In this document: in pieces, positions 26,480-37,490 of the stretch
How the letters are laid out: every line of letters begins with the position of its first letter
Position numbering within the stretch: the first letter of the stretch is position 1
Source: Onchocerca volvulus
Lineage: Eukaryota > Nematoda > Chromadorea > Rhabditida > Onchocercidae
DNA: 64,000 bases
NCBI GenBank assembly: GCA_000499405.2
Contig: HG738137.1
Coordinates: 19,492,603 to 19,556,602 of the forward strand
Reading direction: 5' to 3'
The notes under the pieces: generated by a model
Told to the model about the DNA's origin: nothing
Seen by the model: only the letters and a program-made list of their open reading frames with translations
Databases searched by the model: none
Made by a program: the position numbers and the translations under genes

Positions 26480-28920
26480 TTAAATATTCCGTTGTTCATT
26501 ACTACCAAATACCAAAGGAAACATCTGTTTCAAAAGGTCTACTATATACAAAGGCAAATATTGTACGAAATTCCCTTCTGCATAACCAAGTAATAAACCT
26601 ACAAAGAAAAGTTAAAATACAAACGAAAAAAAAAAAAAAAGAAAAACATGGAAGAAAAGTGTGCCCAAAGAACTACGAATCTAAAACTTCCAGGTTTAAA
26701 TTAAATAATTCGAGATTCCGAAATCCCGAAATCTGCAAAATTTTTTGTTGAAAATGTCTAAGTTTAGCAGTTGCGAAATAAAATTCAAAAAGAGATTTTA
26801 TATTCGCATTATTTATTGTAATCTTGAAGAAATATCGATTATTCCTAACAAAAAAAGAAAAAAAAAGTCGATAATATGAACCCATTATAACATCGCTAAC
26901 ATAGTGTCGACCAATAAAAATTCGTGAAGCTCCTAATACAAATGGAAACAATTTCACAAAGGGAATAATGAAGTGTGGTAGGGAACAGAATTTCAAGCTG
27001 AAATGGGAAAACAATATTTCATTCGCAAGCTTAATGTAAGATTATCTATGGTACTAGAACATTTTAAACTACATCATAAATAAACAAATTTCATATGCAA
27101 GATATAAATTTGAGTGTTCGAAAAGATAGCAATATTTCCTCCGATTACATTTCAAAAGTTGGAAATTGAAAGTCCGCACCACAATATCGATAACATTGCA
27201 CCACGAGAGGAATGACCAGAAGGAAATGAAAATTTATCGACCAGAGGCGCTTCATACAGCTATAATATTTTTATCATGAAAACAAGAAGAATTGAGTTAA
27301 CAATTATCCGACAGTATCTAATAGTGTTTGACTCGCAGTAATGTTTATTCACCAGAGTATACTTCAAAAAATTTAAATAAGATTTTAGATTATACAATAA
27401 AAAGTGGCAGAGGAATAACTGTGGTGAAATCAAACAGCAAAAAATTAAAAAGTAGCAGCTGAAAGAGACAATAAACAAAAGCAGCTAAAGGATACAAGAG
27501 GAAAAAGAACAATTTTGGAAACTTCTGACATAAATCTTTTTTATATTTATTTGAGATGGCTGGTATCAAAATTCCAGCCATCTTATAAAATTCAAACAAT
27601 CGTATACCTGGTCCTTAATATCAAAAAATGGCCGCGGTCTTCTAACGATTCCTTTAACAACCCCAACAATTATCAGATCAACACAAAGACCTTAAAAAAT
27701 TTGTCGGATTTATAGATCAAATGTTTTTCAAATTTTAGTTTCTGTAAAAAAAAAAAAAAATAAAGGGAATGCTGGTCCTGATAATCCTGGAAAAAATTAT
27801 CTAGAAAATTAAACTGCTCACCCAGTATTAATACAGTTAATTCATATCTGGTGATCAACGAAAAATTATATCTCATGGATACCAGAAATATAAATGAACT
27901 GAAAATAATCGAAATGATCAACTCATTCGGAAATAATTTAAACATTGAAGAATCTGAAAGTTCATAGGTACTTGAACAAAATCATCCATTAGATTTATAA
28001 AAAATATGATGAATGAATTCTTCTAAACTGCTCCATAAAATTACAAGATACAAAATAACTACATGAGTTAATAGTAACAATTTCCCTCTAATAATTAAAT
28101 TAATTATTACCAGTTTTCGAAAGTTAAAATAGAAATGTAAATATGAAGAAAAAATACCTAAAAATTAGCCATAAAGCACCATGCATTGACCATTCCATAA
28201 ATAAAAAGATGAAGCGTAGATCGCTATGTGGATCGAGAGCATCATTCAATATCATGAACGAAGTAATTTCTCGATCCCAAATCCATAACTGTGTTTGAAC
28301 TAAAACTAATCGAAAGTTGTACTCAAAAGAGAATACTCCGATCAAACAAAATGCTTATATTTAGTTATACTAATAATTAATTGAAGTATTTTGGTGAAGC
28401 TACTCTATCCTTTCGTTTTTAATAACATATTATAAATCCTGAGATGTCATCTTTGCCTGGAAAAGATAATGGACAAGTTCTCAACATTTGGAACTATCAC
28501 AATGTAGTTTAGTTGCTAATACAATTATTCTACACGGGGAATGAATGCTGAATCTCATACTTCTTTAGATTCGAGCAGTCTAAAAATGTGAAGGCGATGT
28601 TGGCTCACAATTTGGCCAACACATATGCTTTAAAAACAACTAATAGTATCCCAGTTATTTCTTCCTTTACTACCTTACAAAATGCAGATAGATAGATAAT
28701 CTTTTATTCCGATATTTTCTAACAGATTTCAATCTACTTCCCATTAAACCTGTTTATAACGCACATGGCTTCAGTCCCCGACTACGGGAACTTCCTCTCT
28801 TTTGAGGTACAAAGTCGAACTAAACTGAATTCAGAAATCTATTTGCGGTAGCTTAATAAAACGTACATATATAACGGCAAAACATTAAAAAAAAAACTTA
28901 CTGTCTACCATATTCAGCAT
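26480..28920 (-). CDS. PLPP6: PLPP6-like PAP2 phosphatase (polyisoprenoid/presqualene diphosphate phosphatase)
   Basis: Integral membrane PAP2-superfamily lipid phosphatase, predicted to remove phosphate from isoprenoid diphosphates at the ER or nuclear membrane. The substrate is inferred from the family. Exons, high to low: 28902-28920, 28158-28299, 27822-27898, 27608-27690, 27180-27259, 26882-26997, 26480-26598, giving 211 aa with all phases consistent. The three PAP2 signatures are present: KGIVRRPRP (K-x6-RP), FPSGHSSR (PSGH) and SRIFIGRHYVSD (SR-x5-H-x3-D). Hydrophobic segments flank them. Human PLPP6 is longer because of an N-terminal extension. The first exon, which adds only a few residues, is the weakest part of the model: it was chosen because its phase fits and a GTAAGT donor follows. 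The donor after the PSGH exon (GTGCGG) is unusual but gives the family spacing between motifs. Confidence 0.85.
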
Positions 28921-29032
28921 TTGATCAAATAATCTTTCACCATTTTCGAAGTTAACCTGATTCTTTAATGCTTGAACAATCAAAATTACTTTTCCACTAT
29001 ATCTCAAGAACCTTCGATTCGTATAAGATTTA
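28902..29032 (-). other. Open segment of unknown assignment upstream of PLPP6
   Basis: The minus strand is open for about 44 codons ending at a GTAAGT donor, with protein-like content (YSGKVILIVQALKNQ, GERLFDQMLNMVD). An acceptor-like AATCAG lies inside it. It is either an extended first exon of the PLPP6-like gene, its 5' leader, or an exon of another gene. I do not recognise the peptide. Confidence 0.3.
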
Positions 29033-29668
29033 TCTTATAGTTTGATGTTATGGAATTATGCCCCAGTATTCAGCAAAAATTGCATCAAATTAATTTGTTA
29101 AAGAGTATTATTGAATGCGTTATGCGCTATGACTCAAACATTCTATATCCTTTATATTTTTATATTATGTAATATAGTTATATACAAGATGAAGTAAACA
29201 GCATAAGAATAAATATGAGAAACCCGTAAAAATAAAATATGAGAAAATTTTGGTTCAGGTTTAACTCATTTTATTTTATGCATTGTTTCGTGAAGTAGTT
29301 TTTCAAACGTTACCTTGATTAGATACGAAACCATGACTTTTCTGGAAAAACAAACAACATAGATTGTTCGTAATGCTGCCAAAATTTTGATTTAATTATA
29401 AATCGGAAAGAAATGATCATACATGCCTAATTTTATAACCACTTTTCAGAAAAAAAGTTTAAAAAAAATGAAGAATTCCATTGGGATCAGGAAAAAATGT
29501 TCCCAAACTAAAATGTTTTAAACAATGCAACTCACTGCAAACTACTGTTGATTGAGCTTGCTATTTTTATGATTAATGAGCCATTCTTTGGAAAAATTCC
29601 GTCAACGATTAAAAGCAAAATGCGGTTCAGATATTTCAAAAGATCAATTTTACAATATCAAAAAGGAC
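28921..29668. other. Intergenic stretch between PLPP6 and the 3' end of SLU7
   Basis: Apart from the open segment described at 28902-29032 I see only AT-rich sequence. Both neighbours are on the minus strand. The PLPP6 promoter and the SLU7 3' UTR should lie here. Confidence 0.5.
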
Positions 29669-32600
29669 TCAATCCTTTCTCGAATGTTTCTTCCAACATT
29701 TTTCTTTTATAAAGGCTGCCATTGGATCGTCAGCATGAATTTTTGTCAATTTATAAGCTTCCATTTCAGCAGGTGTTGGAGCGTTTACGTCATAATTGGA
29801 ATGATAGCGTCGTTTTCGATCACCCTGGAAATTTATAAAATTAGTATTTTTGTCTAGTTTTATTGATATCAAACTATTATTACTAATTAACACTTTTATA
29901 ATTATTAATTTGAAGAGGTTACCGAAAAAGACATACACAGCAATATCTGCTGATCAGTATTTAATTTCATTTGACATTTGATTCGTGACAATACGACTTG
30001 ACATTTTAAAAATCAGGTAGTTCCTCACATCAGAAAAGGAAGTGACAACAAAAACATTCGAAATAATAGAGCTCTCTCTTCACAAAAGTCAGAAAAAATA
30101 CCAGTTGTAAACTTTCTTCAGCATCTTCCCAGTCCTTATTGATCTTTTTGATTGCTTGTTCAAGCTCTTTTTTCCTTTTTTTCTCATCATCCGATGAAAC
30201 ATCACCCACACTTCTTTTCTTTAATTTCGACGCCTTTTTTTTGTCTTTCCGTTCTTTTTGTCGCTTTCTCTTCTCCCTTTTCTTCTCACGTCTTCTTTCG
30301 TCACGTTTAACTGAATATGCAAACAGATTTTTTTTTTTCTTAACAGATTTAATATATCTTCAAGTACTAATAATGAAGAAAAGTAGAAACTAATAAATTC
30401 TCGCTTAACATTTGAACTATGTTTGTGCTTACGTTTTGCAGGTAAATTAGTTGCTTTCGCATTTATTATATTTTAATACAAAAAAAAAAAAAAAACTTTC
30501 AACTGCGAAGATATGTTAAATACCTTTCTCAAGCTCATACTGCCGTTCTTTTTCTCGTTCCCTTTCTTCTTCAGAATTTATTTCGGAATTAGATGTCTCT
30601 AAAGATGATTCATCACCAGAACAGGAATTTTCTTCCCTTTCCAGCTCATTTTCCGATGTTACCTCTGGAAAACCATTCACATGCAAATAGAGACAATGAA
30701 GATAATCATTTGGAAATTGGCTGCTTTGTCAACTTAATGATTGATAAAAATAATACCAATAGTTTCTCGTTTGACATTCGAATCTGTGCTCACGTTTTGT
30801 GGCAAAACAGATGCTTCCGCATTTACTGTAATTTTAGTTTTACCAACTTCACCAAGACAATATGAGTTCTTTATGAAAGAATGACAGCATGCGAAACCCC
30901 ACTGCCCAGATTTCCAATACGACCCCCAAACAGATTTGTGATTATTCAAGTACCTAAATATAAAAGTGCATTATTATCATTCGTCAATGACTAATCAATT
31001 TATCTTTATATAATCATACGTTCCTTATATGTTTATTTAAAACATTTGCGAAAACCTTATGCATTATCCACTTTATGGCTTTTTTAAATCTCATAATTTT
31101 CCAAGACACCATGAAAAATGACATAATTTAACTCACTTGTCTTCCTCATAACGACTTAATACCACCCGTCGCTCTTCACCTTTGATCACTTTTCCTTTTC
31201 TGTTATATTCCACATAATTCTCCGTTTGTGCTAACAATAATTCCTTCGGCGGTGCATGCAAATACTTCTAAAAATATTTTTGATATTCTGGGCACCGTTC
31301 CTCTGTCATTTCCATCTTTCTCTTCGTAGAATTGAAGTTTTATAAAAGATAATGGAGAATGCTGACAAAGATTTGATTGCTGATGAAAATAAAATTGAAA
31401 GAAATTCGAAACTGATCAGTCTCAGCACGAAATATATGACTCAAACAATTTTATCACAACATAAACAATGAAAATGATCGATATTGTACTTACTTCCCCG
31501 CCATACTTTTCCAATAATTTACTTTTATGCTCATCCTTCGCATTCAATTTTTGTTGTTCAAACTCTTTCTTCATTGCTTCCAATTTTGTTGGCTCAGCTA
31601 ATGCATGCACATCAATTCCTGTATTGAAACATTAAAATTAATGATGGAGAAATTTAACTGAATTAACGAAAATTAATAAGTCACAATCAAATTTTGACTA
31701 AAAACAAACATTAACATTTCTATTTGTTTAATTTCTTTTTTAGTAATCCTCTGGCATGGAATTTTTATAAATGCTATATATTTTTAATCCATGATTAATG
31801 TCTATGATTAATTATGATCAAAAGGGAAAAAAACCCCAATGAAATCTAAAATTACAAAACGCAGTTTTCCTATCACATAAAATCTCACTCTTCATTTCTT
31901 TCTTAATGAAATGAAGACAAATTGCGTTTGATAGAATATTTCATGCATAAGAAAAGAAATGAAGTCTAACATAAATAAGTATGATTTTAATCATAGTTCT
32001 ACTCTAAACTCTTCTCATATAGAAAATAGATATATCCTATTGCATACATTGGCTTTGTTTTTTTTTTTTTTATTTTTTTTATCCCTTTCTCTTTAATCAT
32101 AAGAATAAGACTGATCATAAGGATGATTAATCTTATTCTTCTGATTAAAGAGAAAGGATAAAAATCATAAGAATAAGCATTAACCTTTACAACGAGCTTG
32201 CCATGCGAATACCTGTGCTTCATTAGCTTGCACTACTTCACCTGTATAACGTATGAAATTCTCACCAGCAAATTTAGCTGCTTCTTTTTCCTTTCCAGGT
32301 ACATTCTACAAAAATAATAATCTCAATATGAAATCGGAAAATTTCGATGATAGAAAAAACATGAATCTCATTTTGTTTGAAATCATACTATAGAATAAAG
32401 ACAAAAACCGGCATAAACTTCGCAATGAAATTTACTTACTGCAAATGGATTCTCTCTCATTGAACGCGATTTTGGATCATAATAAGGTCCACTTGGATCC
32501 AAATTATAAAGGTATTTTGCAGTGTCTTCTCTAAAATTACCTTTCAATTAATATTTGATATGAAAATCGGATAAAGTTAGCTGTAATCTCTATTTCTATA

Positions 32601-34042
32601 CCTAATACGAAGGTTCCTCACAGTGATTCGCGTTCGCGAATCCATGTCAACAGTTACACCTGCCATATCGGCATCATCAGCATACATATCTTCGTCTGTA
32701 GGCTCTTCTGCTATATGATGACTGCCTTCTCCTGCTTCCAAATCTTCTTTCAAAAGTTCCCCCTTCATCTAAAATAAATAAAATTAATTCGAAATACGGT
32801 TAACGAAGATATAATATTCAAATTTCAAATCCAAATAATTTGAAAAAATCACCTTCTCTTCCCTGATAAGTTTTCTTGTTTGTTCCAGTTTTTCGTGCTC
32901 CTCAACAACTTGCTTATATGTTTGCGGGTCATATCCATTCCATCGATCTCGTTTTGCGTCCCAACCAAGCGTTAAATTTGGCTTCAATTATTTTTATTGA
33001 AAAAAACGAGACAAACACAACAAAGAAAGACTTTTAACGATTACCGAAATCTTGCGTATGTCTGACGATTCTTATTGTATAAAATGATTCAAACTTAATT
33101 CATCCATAACTTAAACTTCGAATTACAATTTCACATACAATGAAGAAATTTTTTAAATCTAGCTGATTTGACAATTTAAAAAGTTTAGAAGACAAACCTG
33201 AACGTATTCATCTGGAGCAATATCTTGATTTGTCCACATGGCACCTATTTTACGAGGTCTTTCCAAACATTCCTTCTTTCGATGCGTCATAGCACCGCAG
33301 TTTTCACAGGCACCCTAAATTTATAATGATGTTGCAAGAATACGTTAACTATTACAAAAACTCAAAGATAAAAGTGTTAAATTTTGCAATATTCAATTCC
33401 ATTTTAAACCAACTTTTCGAAACTTCGTAGCTCTTTCATTCGTTGTACCCCTTTTATACCAATCATCGATTGATGACCATTTAATTTGTCTCTCTTCGTG
33501 CGGCCTTTGATGCTAAAATAGCGTATTTCTTAGAGAAATAAGTAAAACTGTAACATATAATCGAAATAAAAAAACGATCATTTCCCTCTCCTATCTTTTA
33601 ACAGAAAAAAAATTGCTTATAACATGTATTTTTTCATTTTTAGACATTTTCCATAATGCTGGAATTAGATCTTTAAATTAACCTGTAGAGTAGGTCCATC
33701 AGCTGGTACATACCATGGATGTTTTGCAATGAATTCCGGAATATGTGGATTAATATCACGTCCTGTGATGACATCGACTGTTGCTGGAGCTATGCCCAAT
33801 TTTTGCTCTTCTTCCAAATCCTTCAAAAAATTTTTCATTTCAACTTAAAATTAAAAAAATTCCAAGACCATTACTTTTTTGTTTGCGATATTAAAAAAAA
33901 AAAAATTCAAAAAATTACAAAGGCCCGGTACCTTTTGCTTTCTATATTCATCCTTACTCTTCCGTCCTTCCTGCACATCGCCTATTCCGATTTCTTGTCG
34001 AAGCAATTTCGATACGGGGATTTCTGAACCACTCGATGTCAT
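29669..34042 (-). CDS. SLU7: Pre-mRNA-splicing factor SLU7, complete, 14 exons
   Basis: Second-step splicing factor that acts in 3' splice-site choice in the nucleus. 630 aa (human 586). Exons, high to low: 33932-34042, 33683-33820, 33414-33512, 33198-33314, 32853-32981, 32602-32768, 32440-32530, 32185-32305, 31494-31618, 31137-31267, 30794-30953, 30524-30662, 30102-30310, 29669-29824. The CCHC zinc knuckle is C119-x2-C122-x4-H127-x4-C132 inside [16 protein letters not shown]. Other family blocks: [83 protein letters not shown] and the C-terminal ADDPMAAF. The segment encoded by 30102-30310 is almost entirely Lys, Arg and Glu, a probable nuclear localisation region. The start lies 9 bases behind a TTTTAG acceptor. 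The end of the 30794-30953 exon and the start of the next one have alternative in-frame sites. Confidence 0.93.
32081..32159. repeat. Inverted repeat, about 36-bp arms, in a SLU7 intron
   Basis: The arms 32081-32117 and 32124-32159 pair with a few mismatches around a 6-base loop, next to a poly-T stretch. It is transcribed within the SLU7 pre-mRNA. Confidence 0.75.
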
Positions 34043-34700
34043 TTCTTTTTTCCTAAAATAATATAATTTTATGGAAGCCATGTTATTTGATAATAGAAAA
34101 TTTCATTATATCATTTCATAGCATTTTTCACCGAATTAAATTCAACTTATGCAAAAAAAAATCCTTTTTGAAGTGGCTTTTAATGAAACCTCCAGAAAAT
34201 CTAACCGCAGCATCTAAACCAACCGTGAAGTACCACAGAGCAAATGCAAACCTGAGAAGTCAATGAGTTCTGAGATCACGCAAGTAAGTTTTTTTACAGT
34301 AATTCAGATTGCTTGGGTGTGGTACAGTTGTGGGCGCTATCGCTAATTCATGATAAGCTAGTAGATCCATAGATATGGCGCAACCTTTGAGCTGTCGTCT
34401 TTCATTATTTCGTGCATTTTTCAATAGAAGCTATATCTACGATCACTTCTAAATATACAATGCCAACAGCAGGTATGGTTGTGCTTGTAACTCGATATAT
34501 ACCTATAACATTCCATAGTATACACGACCCGCAACGTCGCGTCATATAACACATTGTCACGTTGCGGACCATTTCCATTTTAATAACGCAGGTGTTTATC
34601 ATTTACTGCTATTGCTATACGAACTGGACAACCGCGTTTTGTCGGCCGAGTCCAGTTAAGCTACATAAATAAAAATAAGAATGTTCGTTTTGTTCAAAAT
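34043..34700. other. SLU7 upstream sequence with GC-richer palindromic patch
   Basis: No gene is recognised. Near 34527-34570 a stretch of higher GC contains an inverted pair ccgcaacgt / acgttgcgg. It may be the outer part of the Helitron relic. The SLU7 promoter must lie in or near this interval. Confidence 0.4.
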
Positions 34701-36327
34701 CTTAGATCTCCGGAAGTTCCTACTGATTACTTTGAAATTTTGACACAACGTACATTTTTTACACACATGTTGCTGTAGCTCAATCTGGTTAAGTGAAAAA
34801 GAAATGTATTTAATTTCATAATGATCGTGGATACAATATTTCTTGTCGTTCAATTGTCTGTGCAGGTATAGAAATTGTCTGGTTTGCCCATTCTTAGAAC
34901 ACGCAAAATATAATTGTCCATGTGAGCAATCACGTGTCTAGATCTAAACCGCACAATTCTAAAGATTTACTCTGAATTTGTTGATGGTGATTGCAAACGT
35001 CAATTGAATTGGGAATTGCTATTTCTTACACTAAATTATTTTTTTGTGAAGAAGATAATGCAGTTGAGAAACGATGGACCTTTTTATTTGCCGGTAGAAA
35101 TTCCGCAGCATGCATTCAATTCATCATTGCCATCCCGATGAAATATATTTGTAAGAATTTATGTTGATCATCTAGAAACAGAAACAGGGACCAGCTTCAT
35201 GATAAATTTGTCTTTCCACTTTAAGAATTGGCATAAATTGTGTTGTTATGATTTCTGCACCGAAAATGTCATTTGAAAGCACGAGCTATGCTTTCTGATG
35301 TTAGATAGGAAATGCTTTGATTCGACGGTATATCCGGTAAGTAAAGTTTTTGATGGCTCTGGCGGTTCTCCAAGTTGAGGAGTTTAATTTTCCCCGCTGC
35401 GCAATATTTTCCTTTCGTTTCTCTACTAAATTTTAGAGCCTTGTAATAAAGACACACTTTTAATCCTATTGCCGATGAGAACATGCCGGCTCAAATTATA
35501 GTCATCAACTGGATTATATCGGAATGAGAGGTGATTGGTATCGCGTGATTATGAGCACGGAGTTGTTTGACGCTGATTTGCTGTTTCTCGTTGACGTCTT
35601 TTAATGACTCTGATCTCCTGTCGCGTTCATTCTGTCAAATACGAAGTAAATTTAAAGCTGAATACGATCGCCGTGCTCGCAACCATGCATCCTCAAGTTT
35701 GACTTCACGTCATTCTGTTGCTTTCTCGGCACGTATTTGAGCTATTTTTTTCCGTTCCGCTCGTTCGCTGATGCCCGTTCTTCCCTATTTTGATTTGCAA
35801 CTAATCGCCGCAATGCTTCCTTTCTGCGAATGCGACGACCTAAGTTTGATCTTCTGCTAGGCATTATTCGGATGAACTAAGGCAGATAGATTGCAGCCGA
35901 ACTGTCCTCGAAATTGACTTGTGACTGAACTTGAACTTGAACTCAAACTGCTCAATTGAATTGTCGGATTTTTGTCATTGCTATATTGTTTTGACTTCTG
36001 AAATGTTGCTATTGCAATGTCCCTGTAAAAACTCCGAACTTGCGCTTGAATTCCAGCTCCAAATCTTGTTTTAGGGCTCCTTTCCTATATCTGATCTCCA
36101 TCGTGTCGCTTTTGATTGGTTTATCTCACATTATTTATCTGTGAATCAGAACGTTTTGGCGGTAAATATGTTTACTTTTGCGACTTGAGAGAAAAAGAGA
36201 GAAATATTGTCAAAAAAAAAAAAAGAAAAAGAAAAGGTATATGTATATATAGAAACATGCATCCATTCGAATGCAACGTTGTATCAAAATTTCAAAGCAA
36301 TCAATGAAGAACTTTCGGAGATTTAAG
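34701..36327 (-). mobile_element. Decayed Helitron (RepHel) relic bracketed by inverted copies of a ~50-bp repeat
   Basis: On the minus strand, broken pieces of a Helitron protein can be read in order. A basic N-terminus starts at about 35861 (MPSRRSNLGRRIRRKEALRR). At 35269-35500 comes the pre-Helitron_like_N segment, with RYNPVDDY and a GKYCAAGKIKLL block. Near 35130-35270 is the QIYHEAG...DDQHKFLQIYFIG segment. At 34.86-35.00 kb is the end of the Pif1-type helicase (FAITINK, then after a frameshift VLRMGKPDNFY). The middle of the protein, including the Rep HUH motif and helicase motifs I to IV, is missing. There are several frameshifts and stops. A repeat at 34701-34752 occurs inverted at 36276-36327. 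The relic fills the interval between the divergent SLU7 and TIM9 genes. Confidence 0.75.
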
Positions 36328-36370
36328 AATTAGAACAGCGAACACTTACATTTTTTATTTATATAGATGG

Positions 36371-36436
36371 TGAATTTCATTGAGTTAATATAATTTATTA
36401 ATATGAATTTCATTGAGTTAATAAAATTTATTAATA
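36371..36436. repeat. 33-bp tandem duplication across the TIM9 start region
   Basis: The unit 36371-36403 is repeated at 36404-36436 with one substitution. The ATG at 36403 lies on the junction. In the first copy the equivalent upstream ATG at 36367 runs into a stop after eight codons. Confidence 0.9.
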
Positions 36437-37397
36437 CTTTTCAGCTCAAGGAATTTCTTACGGTTTACAATACTCTGACAGATTCGTGTTTTCGGGCGTG
36501 CATTCGAGAATTCAATCATCATCAGTTGATTAAATCCGAAGCAGAATGTATCAGTAAATGTAATCAGTATTTTTGTTCCATCTCCAAGTTAGACGTATAG
36601 CGTTTTTATTCACTTGAAGCATTTGGGAATTTGTTCGACAATGCATTTGAACTAGTAAATGACTCTGTAGAATCCACGATTTGGTTTGATTGGGAAATTT
36701 GAAACCCTGAGCTTTGGCTTGATTGGGTGATTTGAACCTTCTGAGAAATTAGTGGATTGAAATAAGAAAATAAAAGTTTAACGGGAGATAAATTAACTAT
36801 GTCCGAACAATTAAAATGGAAGGCGAAAGTGTTTGATGAATTAAAGAAAAATTTAAAGCAATTGCGGAAAAAATAATGCCAGCCTTTCAACCCATTGCAG
36901 TGACTTTCCGCAAGACTGTTTGAAATGTGTTGTATATAATCCAGTTTTCCGCCCTTTCCGAAACCATATAGAATATTTGGATTGGGTTTCATGGAGAATT
37001 ATGTATTAGGTGAAAATGATTGTTGCGTTTTTCATTATAATGTTACTTTTGGTTTTTTTTTTTTTTTGATATTTCAGCATATTTTTTTAACCAAGCATAT
37101 CATTTTAAATGGAAAAATATCATACTCCGAAATCCAAACTTGCATTTCATTAAATTACATTGTATGAGTTTGTAAATACTGCAGAGTATTCTTTGAAGGA
37201 AGAGCTAGTCAGAGTAGCTGTTGCTGAAATTATTCTTCATGTCTAGGCAAATAACAGTTTTTCGAAACTTTTGGAACGTCATATTACGTACTGTTGCAGG
37301 CATTGATAAGTATATGCGGACAAATCAACGTCTGATGCTGATATTTGCCGAACAAGCACCAAATAAACTATTTAGAAAAGAGGAATCATCGAAATAA
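36403..37397 (+). CDS. TIMM9: Small Tim chaperone Tim9-like, two exons
   Basis: Intermembrane-space chaperone that, with Tim10, escorts hydrophobic precursors to TIM22 in mitochondria. Exons 36403-36559 and 37300-37397 join t|gc to restore a Cys codon, giving 84 aa. The twin CX3C motif is complete: CFRAC and CISKC. The sequence [16 protein letters not shown] before it and [11 protein letters not shown] after it fit Tim9 better than Tim10. The start is uncertain. The ATG at 36403 is in frame, but a TTTTCAG acceptor at 36438-36444 directly precedes CTCAAGGAA, so a separate short first exon upstream is possible. The stop lies only 93 bp before the ATG of the RRP41 gene, and an ATTTTGCAG acceptor precedes that ATG, which suggests an operon. 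Confidence 0.85.
36600..37299. other. Unusually open intron of TIM9
   Basis: This 740-bp intron contains open stretches on both strands. On the plus strand a 25-codon frame starts at about 36796 ([20 protein letters not shown]...). On the minus strand a 44-codon frame with a good TTTCTCAG acceptor ends at 36606. None is recognised. They may be chance, an alternative exon, or a nested gene. Confidence 0.35.
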
Positions 37398-37479
37398 CAT
37401 TCGTATCTCTTCAATTTATTTTTGATTTTTTTTAAATTCTCAAGTGGTCTGTTCGTTTTGTATTCGTTTTACATTTTGC

Positions 37480-37490
37480 AGGAATAAATC
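37480..37490 (+). promoter_or_regulatory. Probable trans-splice acceptor of RRP41
   Basis: The acceptor ATTTTGCAG ends at 37481, followed by gaataaatc and the ATG at 37491. It lies inside the 93-bp gap after the TIM9 stop codon, which is the expected arrangement of a downstream operon gene in nematodes. Confidence 0.55.

Noticed and set aside
34405..34602. Cys-rich 65-codon frame on the minus strand next to the Helitron relic
   Set aside because: Cysteines come from the palindromic GC-rich patch; no match to the Helitron protein order or to a zinc-finger family.
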